Positions 1 through 9,912 of a DNA stretch of 64,000 nucleotides are shown here, one piece after another. The position numbers and the translations under genes are program-made. The stretch comes from Nipponacmea schrenckii (lineage: Eukaryota > Mollusca > Gastropoda > Lottiidae), in the NCBI GenBank assembly GCA_030562195.1, contig CM060202.1, positions 1,922,001 to 1,986,000 on the forward strand, in the 5' to 3' direction. The notes beneath the pieces are model-generated. The model was not told the DNA's origin. It was given only the letters and a program-made list of their open reading frames with translations, and searched no databases. Numbering within the stretch: the first letter of the stretch is position 1; each line of letters starts with the position of its first letter.

Positions 1-50
1 CCTTGAATAAATCATTTTCACTCACAATTCCAGTCCGCCGAACTGTAAAT

Positions 51-305
51 GTATGGAAGGGAATAGCTGCCATAATAAGATACAACGAAGAAGTGTCTTA
101 TTCCATTGTAATGAGTCAAATGACATGTGTAGGCCTAATAAAACAAGTTAGACCTAGGCTACCTTGAGGCTTAATATCAAAAGACATATGACATCTTTTG
201 TTAAAGTAAACTGTTTTAAAACAAAAGTTTTATGTTAAACGGTAAGATTACTCTTGTTTTTGTAAAATATAATATTACTAAAAACATATTACACCACAAA
301 CCCCG
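51..305 (+). repeat. Left terminal inverted repeat
   Basis: Pairs with about 1690-1927. Landmarks shared in inverted order are the block around GGAATAGCTGCCATAAT, the run AACAAGTTAG/CTAACTTGTT, and GGTAAGATTAC/GATCTTACC near the inner end. The inner boundary is approximate. Confidence 0.75.
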
Positions 306-962
306 ATTCGATTGTTGAAGCCTTTGCTTTAACTGTCTCGCTGCTGAAGCCCCTTTCCAGGTTAATTTTTTTTTTTTTTTTTTCAATTTTTTCATTTTTT
401 TTTTTTTTTGGCATTTATGTATTTGGACACATATGATTCGGGAATAAACATATAGTTCACCGCTTCAAGAAGTGTGAATAGCGGCTTCGATCATCAAGAC
501 CCTTAATGTCAGATACATGTACTTATAGGCCTACTTTGCAGACAATATAAGCAAAGTCGCGGAGTTAGCCTACTGTGACTTCAAATTCCGAGGCTTTGTC
601 TATACCAGAAAACCGGTCACAAACCAACGATAAGGAGTTAACTTTTAATACTACTAATACCATCCCTCAAGAACTGTGTCGCCTGTTGTCTCCTTATAAG
701 GCTAGTACTGGTACTACTAGTAGGCCTACAGCCGACCGAGGCCTAGTACTAGTAGTGGAATGGCGAGGGGTCGATTTTTTGGTGGCAGCAGTACCAGTAG
801 TAGATCAAGGCGTTCTTTTGGGAAGAATCAAGGCCCGTGACATGGTCTCATAAATTTATCTGCCTCGCCAGTCCAGATTAGGTAATTTGTATACTAAGAA
901 TAGGGTCTGTCTTTTTCATCGCTTTCCTACTCTAAGTTCCTGTACTTTGTGGCCTTCATTTC

Positions 963-1370
963 TTAGGAGATCACCATGCTCCTATATCCGAGGCAAAGAA
1001 ATTCTCTAGATATTTTGGACACAAGTTCATAGAGTTTATCATCTCCGATTCTGCTATATTCATCGGTACATTTTAAATTATATTCATCAAGTCTTCGATT
1101 TACCGTTTTCTCATTGATATTCAGGAGACTGGCAATGTCCTTCACACTGAAATCGTTTTCAACAGAAAATTCAAAGATATCCTTAGAAGGGTCGAAAGAC
1201 GGTCTGTCAACCATTTCAGTTGTATAAACTCTTGGAGCAGCAGACTTTATTTCATTATTTACCTTCGAAAGGAATATGAATGCTTGTTGAACCAAATATA
1301 CTGCGTTCGAAATATTTATATCGCCTGAATTAAAATCATCATTGACAAATTCCTGTATAATCATAATCAA
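963..1370 (-). pseudogene. Integrase-type transposon protein, HTH N-terminal fragment
   Basis: An open frame of 135 codons lies inside the inverted-repeat element. Residues about 73-100 form a helix-turn-helix (SVKDIASLLNINEKTVNRRL), followed by YSRIGDDKLYELVSKI and CLGYRSM. This order, a resolvase-like HTH, then an acidic helix, then 'GYRSM', is the one I know from proteins of integrase (rve) DNA transposons upstream of the DDE core. The frame stops just after GYRSMV. A neighbouring frame continues with LLRNEGHKVQELRV, the expected next segment, so the stop is caused by a small frameshift near 965. No DDE core is visible beyond it. Protein function is inferred from the fold order only. Confidence 0.6.
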
Positions 1371-1689
1371 GTTTACATTCTAATTGGCCGATTCTTCCCA
1401 TGCTGAAGCGAAGCTTAATATTCCAATTTCTTTTTTTTCATCTCCTTCATTTCATTAATATTAATGTTGGACATGTTGAATTATTTTCCATTCGAAAAAT
1501 TCCGATTTTCATAAAGAACAAGACTATGCATTAATAGTTATCTTCCCCTGGGAGTATTTCTTCAATGCTCTTTATTTTTTACGTCACGTGATGGTCATGT
1601 GATGGACGTAAAAGATACAAAATAGATATGACAAACGTGAAATGTATAAAGAGAAACTTCGCGCAAGAAATAATCAGTGTGTTATGGAG

Positions 1690-1927
1690 GGGGTTTGAGA
1701 CATACATCTTATGTAATATGTTTTTAGTAATATTATATTCTACAAAAACAAGAGCGATCTTACCGTTAAACATAAAACATTTGTTTAATAACAGTTTACT
1801 TTAACAAAGATGTCATTTGACATTAAGGTAAGCCTAACTTGTTTTATGACACATGTCATTTGACTTATTACAATAGAATTACGCAATTCTTCATTGCATC
1901 TGATTATGGCAGCTATTCCCTTCCATA
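1690..1927 (-). repeat. Right terminal inverted repeat
   Basis: Reverse-complement partner of the left arm, ending CCCTTCCATA immediately before GTAAAT. It differs from the left arm by substitutions and short indels, so the insertion is not recent. Confidence 0.75.
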
Positions 1928-1933
1928 GTAAAT

Positions 1934-2792
1934 TGGTAGCCTACGGATAATCCGGGAAAGATTTTTTTTTTTTTTGTAAACAAGATTTTAATTATTAGGA
2001 TTACGCCTATGAAGCCTCCTCTCCAAACTAAAAATATACATATCTAACATTATGAAATTAACAAACATTTAAATCAAACATATATCCACGCTACGCTACT
2101 TTTGCACGTGAGTAATAGAAGTAGTGATATTATTTTTAAAAAAAAGAGTAATGATGACAATAAAAATTAAAGTGAAGAAGATAGTTAATAATTATCTTCG
2201 AGTCGTTTAGAAAGTACTAGAGAGTCTTGGATTTTCAAAAATATTTTCGACAAAAGATCTATGCCAAGAGGTATGGCTAAGTACCAGCTGGTAGAAAGGA
2301 TCCTTATCACGGTCAACTTACCTAAGTTGTTATCCTTGTAAAATATATTTGTTTCTTTCTTCTTTTTTTCCTGAAATAATCAAACAAGTTCAGACTCGTT
2401 TCTTTTGATGTTAAATATCATTTTTGTTTTGCTTGTATTGGCTTTTTTTTCCCTGCTATCAATTGACCAGGATATTTCATAATTATAATCTTTCCGTTTT
2501 GGTTTTCAAGTGTTTTTTAAGTATTATATTTGTTGTGGTTGTAAAATATTTATTTAAACGTGTTTAAGCCAGTCCAAGATATGTTTTACGATCAATTTTG
2601 TGACCAGTTTCTCTGAATTCCGCCTTGTATGTTATATTATTAGTTCACTTATGTAGTGGACTCTATCTAATTAGGCCTACGTGGCTTTGAAATATGTTTG
2701 CCATTATTTTCAGATATTTTTTTTATTAATATAGTTTCTAAGTAGGACATTCAACTACAACTCACCTTAACTATAGATACGATATTATCATT
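1934..2792. other. AT-rich intergenic DNA, nothing recognised
   Basis: Low-complexity A/T-rich sequence with a T-run at about 1963-1976. I see no coding frame of note, no splice-bounded exon and no repeat shared with the rest of the window. Confidence 0.6.
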
Positions 2793-3419
2793 GTCATCTT
2801 CTCGAAAATGCAAATATTAGAATGCGATATTCTAAAAAACAACTCATTCTATAAAGAAAAATGGAAATATCTATTATATATATTATGACACCGTGTTAAA
2901 ATGGTATGTATATTTTATCATATATTATCACAATTATTACATTAACTGATATTATTTTTCCTTTAACCAATTATGTGTCAGTTTATGTGAACTTGTTTTA
3001 TTCACTAGGCTAAATATTCTTGATAGGGTATCAGAATAATAACTTGATGTATGTAACTTTATATATAGTCCATACAAATGTATAATACTTAGTTTTGCTA
3101 TTTTTCAGTAAAATTATTTATACGAAAAAATAAATGAAAAATTCACGATGATTCGCATTTCTTTTTCAAAAGTAGTTGATTTTAAAGGTTTGTTAACATA
3201 ATCTCTGTTGAAAAATTCACTATGATTCGCATTTCTTTTTTAAAAATTGTTGATTTTAAAGGTTTGTTAACAATCACCTCTGTTGAAAAATTCACGATGA
3301 TTCGCATTTCTTTTTTAAAAATTGTTGATTTTAAAGGTTTGTTTACAATCATCTCTGCTTCAAATCACGAATCATCGTGAATTTGCATTTTTGCATATTT
3401 GCATTTTCGAGAAGATGAC
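2793..3419. mobile_element. Foldback or MITE-like unit with 23-bp perfect inverted ends
   Basis: The 23 bases at 2793-2815 (GTCATCTTCTCGAAAATGCA...) recur as a perfect reverse complement at 3397-3419. Inside, close to the right arm, are three tandem 74-75 bp units and a short inverted copy of ATTCACGATGATTCG. No target duplication directly outside the arms was convincing, so the true ends may lie slightly further out. Confidence 0.5.
3135..3360 (+). repeat. Three tandem 74-75 bp units
   Basis: Units start at about 3135, 3209 and 3284. Each begins TGAAAAATTCACGATGATTC and ends near TTTGTTAACAATCATCTCTG, with a few substitutions between copies. The following bases (3365-3385) carry part of the unit in inverted orientation. 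Confidence 0.8.
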
Positions 3420-3819
3420 TATCTATCAGTAGACGAATATCCAACATATCCTATAATATCGTATTTATAAACAATCTGCTCCTCGCTATGAACATTTTGT
3501 GAAATCTAGAAGATTTTATGAAAATTTGTTATATAACTACATATTTAAATTCTAACAATTCCAATGTGGTAAGAATGACTTCCCGGAATCTTTTACCTGC
3601 CTAACTTCCAGCTTCCGTATCTCCTTTATGTCGAGTTTCAAATTGGTAATCTTCGAAGGGCAGCTTATAAAATTTTTTAAAATCATTTTCTCCTGTTTCT
3701 TTCTGTGAGCGTAAAGCATATCAGTCCCATTCTAAATGTGAAAATACGATTTGGGAACTAAAATGGTATTACTATTTTGAATATGTTCAATGTTCAGTTC
3801 GTATATCTTTTTTTATCTT

Positions 3820-4025
3820 AGAAACCCAGATCCAAGCAGACATACGATCCATTTCTTTTAGAGATTTGTCTCAGCCGCAACGAGTTATTTTATTTTTTTC
3901 TAATTTCAGATCAGAAGAGAAGAAAATCATCCAACAGATCCAGATCCCAATTTCTCAATAAGATATTTGTTCCACCCTAGGCCTGTACATTTGGGAGATT
4001 CAATCCCTCCCTTCCCCGAAATCTA
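3820..4025 (+). mobile_element. Internally deleted Penelope-like element relic (family B)
   Basis: Bases 3820-3888 resemble the RT segment near 31651-31727 (an 'AGAAACCCAGATCC' block and a 'GAGATTTGTCT' block). They join directly to 3890-4025, which matches the 3' tail of the Penelope copies at 32780-32850, 49630-49745 and 14213-14340 (minus). The shared landmarks are TTTTTTTCTAATTTCAGATC, AGATCCAGATCCCAATTTCTC and TTCAATCCCTCCCTTCCCCG. Most of the RT and the whole endonuclease domain are missing. Confidence 0.7.
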
Positions 4026-4430
4026 ATACTGTCCGTGCCAGGCCAGACCAGATAACTTATTTTGACTTGGGATTCCTTGTATTATATCATCCTCTTTATG
4101 TATTTTTCACGCTTTTAATTTTCATTTGAGTTTTGTATATATTGTATATGTATTGATAATGAAATTTGTTCCTCTGTACATGTAACAAACTTCCGCCCTA
4201 AAAAATTGCATTAGTCCCCATTATATTATTATTTGATTACTTTTTTCATTGTTATAGTTTGTATTTCTTTGTTGTAAATTGTACTCCGAGATAACCTAAT
4301 CCATCTTAATTACTAATCAGATATAATCAAAATTTTTAATTAGTTCTCATTAATCCAATCCATAATTTATTTCTTTATTCTTTTACAGTACACAGACCAA
4401 GCAGAAAGTTGACTGTGTAATTTGAGCCTT
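4026..4430. other. AT-rich spacer with a short segment shared with 14973-15035
   Basis: No coding signal. Bases about 4245-4300 (TATAGTTTGTATTTC then AAATTGTACTCCGAGATAAC) match the minus strand of 14973-15035, so both are pieces of one unidentified repeat. Confidence 0.5.
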
Positions 4431-4440
4431 GTGTTAAAGT

Positions 4441-5016
4441 TTGATGGATAACGACAAGAAGAGAAAGGACAGGAATAGTACCGAGGAAACACCAAGGCCA
4501 GTAAACAAAAGTAATAAAATGGATGAAGAAAGTGAATTAAACTTTTCAAAAAACGCCACAGACTATCAACCAGCCTCAATGCAGTCTCTTGCAGAACAAC
4601 TCGCAACAATTGGAAACGACATAAAAGTGTTTTATAAAAGCCAGGAAACAATGAAAACTATGATAGAGGAGAAACTTGACAAATTCAAAGAGGATATTAT
4701 GGTGTCGTTAGATGCAAAAATCGAAACTTTAAGAAGTGAAATTTCTATTGACATGGCCGCTGAAGCGTTAAAAGTTGACCAAATTAACCAGTCAGTGAAA
4801 AGAATTCAACAACAAGTCACAGTGTTAGATGAAAGTCATGCACAGTTAAGTAGTGAACTAACTAGATATGTGAACCATAATCAACATTTAAACCCTCTAG
4901 AGAACAATGATATAACAGTAATTGTGTTTGGATTAACTTTCTCTCCAAATGAAGACTTAAAGAGTAAATTCCAGGATGTGATAAAATGCATGAATGAACA
5001 ATTGGCCCAAAAAGTT
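4441..5016 (+). CDS. ORF1-like coiled-coil protein of a non-LTR retrotransposon (partial, runs into gap)
   Basis: The open frame starts at ATG 4441 and is cut by the assembly gap after 192 codons. The first 40 residues are charged and hydrophilic. A Lys/Glu/Gln-rich heptad region (about 55-145, including KTMIEEKLDKFKEDIM) looks coiled-coil. Near residue 155 the stretch NDITVIVFGL resembles the first beta strand of the RRM-like domain of LINE ORF1 proteins, which bind the element RNA. No zinc knuckle is visible before the gap. An AG with a pyrimidine tract at about 4388 could be a chance acceptor. The matching ORF2 is not visible. A host coiled-coil gene cannot be excluded. Confidence 0.5.
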
Positions 5017-5516
5017 NNNNNNNNNNNNNNNNNNNNNNNNNNNNNNNNNNNNNNNNNNNNNNNNNNNNNNNNNNNNNNNNNNNNNNNNNNNNNNNNNNNN
5101 NNNNNNNNNNNNNNNNNNNNNNNNNNNNNNNNNNNNNNNNNNNNNNNNNNNNNNNNNNNNNNNNNNNNNNNNNNNNNNNNNNNNNNNNNNNNNNNNNNNN
5201 NNNNNNNNNNNNNNNNNNNNNNNNNNNNNNNNNNNNNNNNNNNNNNNNNNNNNNNNNNNNNNNNNNNNNNNNNNNNNNNNNNNNNNNNNNNNNNNNNNNN
5301 NNNNNNNNNNNNNNNNNNNNNNNNNNNNNNNNNNNNNNNNNNNNNNNNNNNNNNNNNNNNNNNNNNNNNNNNNNNNNNNNNNNNNNNNNNNNNNNNNNNN
5401 NNNNNNNNNNNNNNNNNNNNNNNNNNNNNNNNNNNNNNNNNNNNNNNNNNNNNNNNNNNNNNNNNNNNNNNNNNNNNNNNNNNNNNNNNNNNNNNNNNNN
5501 NNNNNNNNNNNNNNNN
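5017..5516. other. Assembly gap (500 N)
   Basis: Exactly 500 unknown bases. The right edge opens directly into a minisatellite, so the missing sequence probably contains more of it and the gap size is likely nominal. Confidence 0.99.
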
Positions 5517-5870
5517 CGAAAAGATGATGCTGATAATACAAAAAGATGCTGATACTGCAAAAAGATGATGCTTATAATGCAAAAAGATGATAATACGAAA
5601 AGATGATAATACGAAAAGATGATGCTGATAATACAAAAAGATGCTGATACTGTAAAAAGATGATGCATATAATACAAAAAGATGATAATACGAAAAGATG
5701 ATAATACGAAAAGATGATGCTGATAATACAAAAAGATGCTGATACTGCAAAAGTACTAACAGAAGGCAGTTACGGCGTTCCATAATAATACGAAAAGATG
5801 ATGCTGATAATACAAAAAGATGCTGATACTGCAAAAATACTAACAGAAGGCAGTTACGGCGTTCCATAGA
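5517..5870 (+). repeat. Minisatellite of AAAAGATGATGCTGATAATAC-type units
   Basis: Irregular units of 13-24 bp (AAAAGATGATGC, TGATAATAC, AAAAAGATGCTGATACTGC) alternate through the tract. A larger block ending in AACAGAAGGCAGTTACGGCG occurs twice (about 5757-5783 and 5840-5866). Open frames across this tract and the N run are artefacts of its composition. Confidence 0.9.
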
Positions 5871-7902
5871 ACTAGCTTAAATTAGTGTAGTAGACTAGAA
5901 GAAAGAAGAAGACATGATGTGCCTTACAACTCCTTACAAGGCATGGGTCGTGATTCAAAAACTGGTGAAACAGTCAGTATATTGTACCTTTTTTGCTGGG
6001 TAAATATTTACTCTTTAACCTAACTTTATAATTTGTGTTCAAAAGACCTAGGGAAGAACAGAACAAGGTGTGTTGCATGTTTCAGTTTCATTTGAAATCT
6101 AGCCCCAACACACAAACATAGGCCTAGTTCACAATCATTTTGCATCTCTACCATTTGTGAAAATGTTTGTAATTTCAAGAAAATCTTTCATTTAGTCCAT
6201 TTTGAAATCTTGAAGACTGTATATAGGCCTAGCAGATAGCCTATTTAATACTCAGTATAGGCCTTAACTATCCAAAAATTAATAACATAAATTAAAATAC
6301 TTTCTATTGTTCAATCCTACACCTCATCTCCATCTAATTTTAATATGTGATTTGAATAAAAAAATATTACAAATTGATTCATTGTTATATAAATATAGCT
6401 TAAAATAATTATTTTTTTACTTCTGTAGGCCATAGTCAATAGAAAGAATTGACTTTGTGTAGGCCAAACGGATCTATTGGAGAAAAGTATTTGTGAAGAA
6501 GTACAAACTTTGCCATTGGAATGATACTGAACGACTAGAACCTACATTAGTGAAAGATGTGCCTTAGGTGTCAGTGAATGTAATCTGTTTACATTTAGAG
6601 ACCTTTATTGTGCTTTATCAACAGACTGTCCAGATGCTGTGGTGTTCCAAAGTTTAAAAATATCCTATTGATGTCATTTAATAATAATGTTTTCAATATA
6701 TTTAAAGACACAACATGTTCTGCAAAAACAATCAATAAACATGTATTATAACCAGAGTTTTGTGCTTTTACAAATTTACTCTGCTGAACAGTCAATGTCA
6801 TGAGTACAATTAGCTGCCAAAAAACATCTGATCTGATATAAACTAGAATCTAGATCAATCATAGCTTTTACATTGTTGTTCTCAAAAAACTATAAAATGT
6901 TGGGCATTCGATCTATTAACCATTTAGGTGGAATATTTCTTGATACATTCTTTATTTTCTGAACTTGAAAAGAACAATGACTATGCTACATCTTCAATGG
7001 CACCTTTATCAAATATTTGAGGCCATTGGTTAGGTGGCAAGTTACTATAACCCATGATAAAATATACATGTAATACGTTTTATTCAAGTCGGCCCACATG
7101 CACATACATTGTCAAAATTGCAGTTCCCAGAAATTCTGAAGTCAAATTAATCCAAACGCCAAATTTCAATAATGTCAATTCCTGTTTACAGTAAGTAGTT
7201 AAAAAGTAGGCCTAGGCCTAGCCTAATTTTGATTGCTCGGAATAGTCATTTTTTCGAAAATCTCAGTTATGACTGTAGCCCAAGCAGCTGTTAAAAAAGA
7301 AAACTTTCATAGAAAACAATGAAAGATTGTTAGGTTGCGAACTATATCAATTTTGGATGAAAAAAAATTAAAAATAGAAAAGATAAGCGGTCCTCGTTAA
7401 TCATCAGTTTCTCTGTGTATTATTGAGTAACTACCTTTCCACGTACAAGTTCAAGGTCGATCAATCAAAGTTTTCGTCGTTTAACTTTGTAGGTTATTGT
7501 GCATTTAGAAAGGTCTTGAAAAAATAAAAAAATAAAGCAAGAAGTATTCAATATCACGATGAAAAGGAGGCTTAAAATGATTCGGAAATTGTATGATTGA
7601 AAGTTTCTAAATGTAGCATTTAGCAACTACCTTGAGTTAGCTTAGTACAAAAAAGTCGTGAAAATACGATCGTCTTATTTTGCCTAAAGTTGAATACTAA
7701 GGGTTTTTTTTTTGGCATTGTGAAACGTTTTTATTAAAATAAAATGGAGTATGAAATGATTTCATGTCACCCTTCAACATTACTTAAACTAAATATTTTG
7801 AGAAAAAGTAAATTATCTATGAAATTGGACATCTGAAACTGGCGAAATAAAAGGTTCACCGTCACACGCGATGACGTTCGATCAACGCATGCGTAATACA
7901 AA
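5871..7902. other. AT-rich intergenic DNA without recognised gene
   Basis: Contains several TAGGCCTA-type motifs (6120, 6230, 7207) and A/T runs. A pyrimidine tract plus AG occurs at about 6415-6429, but all frames after it close quickly. I could not support a gene or a known repeat here. Confidence 0.5.
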
Positions 7903-8199
7903 TTGGACATCTCAAACTGCTACACCGGAATGTGCACTACACAGCGTCTTGGGAGGACTCGCAAAAGACTTTCCAGTGCGGATACTGGAGCCAACTCCGC
8001 ATGCCGGCCTTTGACAGCCTTCAACACGCTGTTCAAAAAGTACTTCTTTAATAGACTACCTTTTGGTCTATCGGTTTCATCTGAGATACCCGGAACTTTT
8101 CCATGTGCTGATGATGTAAAGACTGCAGAAAGGCACGATATCCATCTACTGTGTGAGACTTAGACTGGTGTCCAGTCTTCTCCATAAATTGGTCAGTCT

Positions 8200-8230
<31 letters not shown>

Positions 8231-8343
8231 CTCACTAAAAAAAACTTATTTCTAGAGACTGGGACATTAGAGCTAATTTCTCATCTTGTAGGTCAATCCG
8301 CATTATGCAGATCGTGTGACGTCGTACATCACGTGATATCTAA

Positions 8344-8380
<37 letters not shown>

Positions 8381-9912
8381 TAAATAGAAGAGACTGGTCC
8401 AGTCTATGTGAGACTGTGAGCCGAGCAAAGCAAGCTGGAATAAAATTTAAACCCCAAGATATGCTTCATCAAGAAACGCAGATAGAATACTTTGGTAGAA
8501 TCATTACCCCTGAGGGAGTCAAGCCATGTCCTGAAAAGATAGAAGCTATCCTAAAGATGACAAGACCTAGTAACAAACAGGAACTACAGAGTTTTCTGGG
8601 TTCTGTTAATTCCATGTCAAGCTTCTTTCCAAATCTAGGCTCAAAAGACAGCCATTATGCGTGGACTGATGAAAAAAAAATACACATTACATCTGGACCA
8701 ATGATATGCAGAAAGAAATGGAAGTCACTAAAAATGCCATAGTCAAAGCCACTCAACTGCTTGGTGCAGTACTAATTCAAGATGACCTGCCAGTGCGATT
8801 CTGAAGCAAATCATTGACACCTGCTGAGATAGAGTACCCAAATATTGAACATGAGCTTACAACCAATGTCCTTGCAGCAGAGCAACTCCATATATGCGTT
8901 TTCGGGAGGCCATTCACTATCCACACAGATCTTTAAAGAAAACCTTCAGTCTATGTACTACCTAGAAGAGTACAACGGATGATGCTTAATTTGAGAACTT
9001 ATGATATTACGGTGAAATATGTAGGGTCCAAGAATGTCCTCATAGCAAATACCCTATCCCGACTAATAGAACCCGGACAAGATGACGAAATCAAAGGATG
9101 TTACCATTGCCCAAGTTCTACATACCAGACAATCTCGAATCGAAAATATTAAACCGGAAACCAGATGTAAACCCATATTGTCTCTTCAGAGAGCAGACAA
9201 GACATCCACGAAGACTTGTATCGATACTGGTGCTTTCGAGTTGAACTGACTATCATTGATGGTATTCTGATGAAAGGTACACGTGTGGTTATGCCTTCAT
9301 CCCTCAGAGAACATACACTTAGCCGCTTACATGATGGTCATCAGGGAGTTTCAGCCACACTTCAGATAGCCCAAAGGATTGTCTACTGGCCCAACATTCA
9401 AAATGACATCTCTGCGGTTATTGAAGCATGTGAAGAGTGTCAGATACGTGGAAATAAAAAAGCAAGTGTACCGGAACGACAGATTATCAGCTAATAGTCC
9501 TATGGAAATCCTTGCAACTGACATCATTGACTTCAAGGGGCAATCAGTGCTTGTTACCATTGATTACTCAGGTTACATTTTAGTAGATCCCATCAGATCA
9601 GAGTCTGTTGCTGTAGTCATTGCTCGACTGAATGATAATATAATGTTATTCGGACTGCCACAGAAAGTCATCTCAGACAACGACCCTTGCTTTAGATCGG
9701 ACAAATTTAAGGTGTTCTGTGAAACAATGGGGATGGAACATACTACCTCAAGTCCACATTACCATGAGAGCAATGGAACAGCAGAACAGGCCATACAAAT
9801 CGTGAGACAGATTTTTAAGAAATCCAGCTCAGAAGTGAAGGTAACCAGCTAGTCTGGCATATCATGACACCCCCATTGACACAGATCTTCCAACACCAGC
9901 TGAACTTGAATA
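7903..9912 (+). pseudogene. Ty3/gypsy LTR retrotransposon pol relic (RT, RNase H, integrase)
   Basis: Domain order is RT, RNase H, integrase. The RT part has FNRLPFGLS (8044-8070) and then CADD (8105-8116) in the YXDD position, with about 20 residues lost between. After the MITE it resumes with a VSRAKQAGIKF segment and FLGSVN. RNase H remnants lie at 8790-9060 with stops. The integrase has an H-H-C-C zinc region (9330-9450) and a DDE core: first Asp at 9520-9522, SDND near 9676, Glu at 9784-9786. The gypsy frame ends at about 9912, where LINE sequence begins. No gag and no LTRs are visible. Several frameshifts make it inactive. Confidence 0.85.
8161..8406. mobile_element. 246-bp MITE inserted in the gypsy RT
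   Basis: The ends are TAGACTGGTGTCCAGTCTTCT and the reverse complement of AGAAGAGACTGGTCCAGTCTA, imperfect TIRs of about 21 bp that are themselves palindromic. TGTGAGACT precedes (8152-8160) and follows (8407-8415), a 9-bp target duplication. Removing the insert plus one duplicate restores the gypsy reading frame exactly. The interior has an A-run (about 8203-8230) facing a T-run (about 8347-8374), which together can fold back. A 9-bp TSD suggests Mutator-like mobilisation (inference). Confidence 0.85.

Larger units (their letters stand above)
51..1927. mobile_element. DNA transposon with long terminal inverted repeats and integrase-type HTH fragment
   Basis: The ends read GTATGGAAGGGAATAGC at the left and GCTATTCCCTTCCATA at the right. 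Inverted similarity continues inward to about 305 on the left and 1690 on the right, roughly 240-255 bp per arm with small indels. The element is flanked by GTAAAT at 45-50 and again at 1928-1933, a 6-bp candidate target-site duplication. The interior holds a minus-strand HTH gene fragment, two poly-T tracts (about 366-410) and a short plus-strand open frame (575-853) rich in Ser/Thr that I do not recognise. Long TIRs, a short TSD and an integrase-like gene suggest an rve-integrase type DNA transposon (Ginger or IS3EU-like). The superfamily is inference. Copy is decayed, because the two arms are no longer identical. Confidence 0.75.

Noticed and set aside
575..853. DIRS-type gag fragment (RGRFFGGSS in an alternative frame)
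   Set aside because: The Gly/Arg/Ser-rich stretch is suggestive, but there is no zinc knuckle or neighbouring DIRS domain, and the region lies inside a different transposon.
4862..5867. Long minus- and plus-strand frames across the N run
   Set aside because: They are open only because N codons are not stops and the flanking minisatellite lacks stops in those frames.
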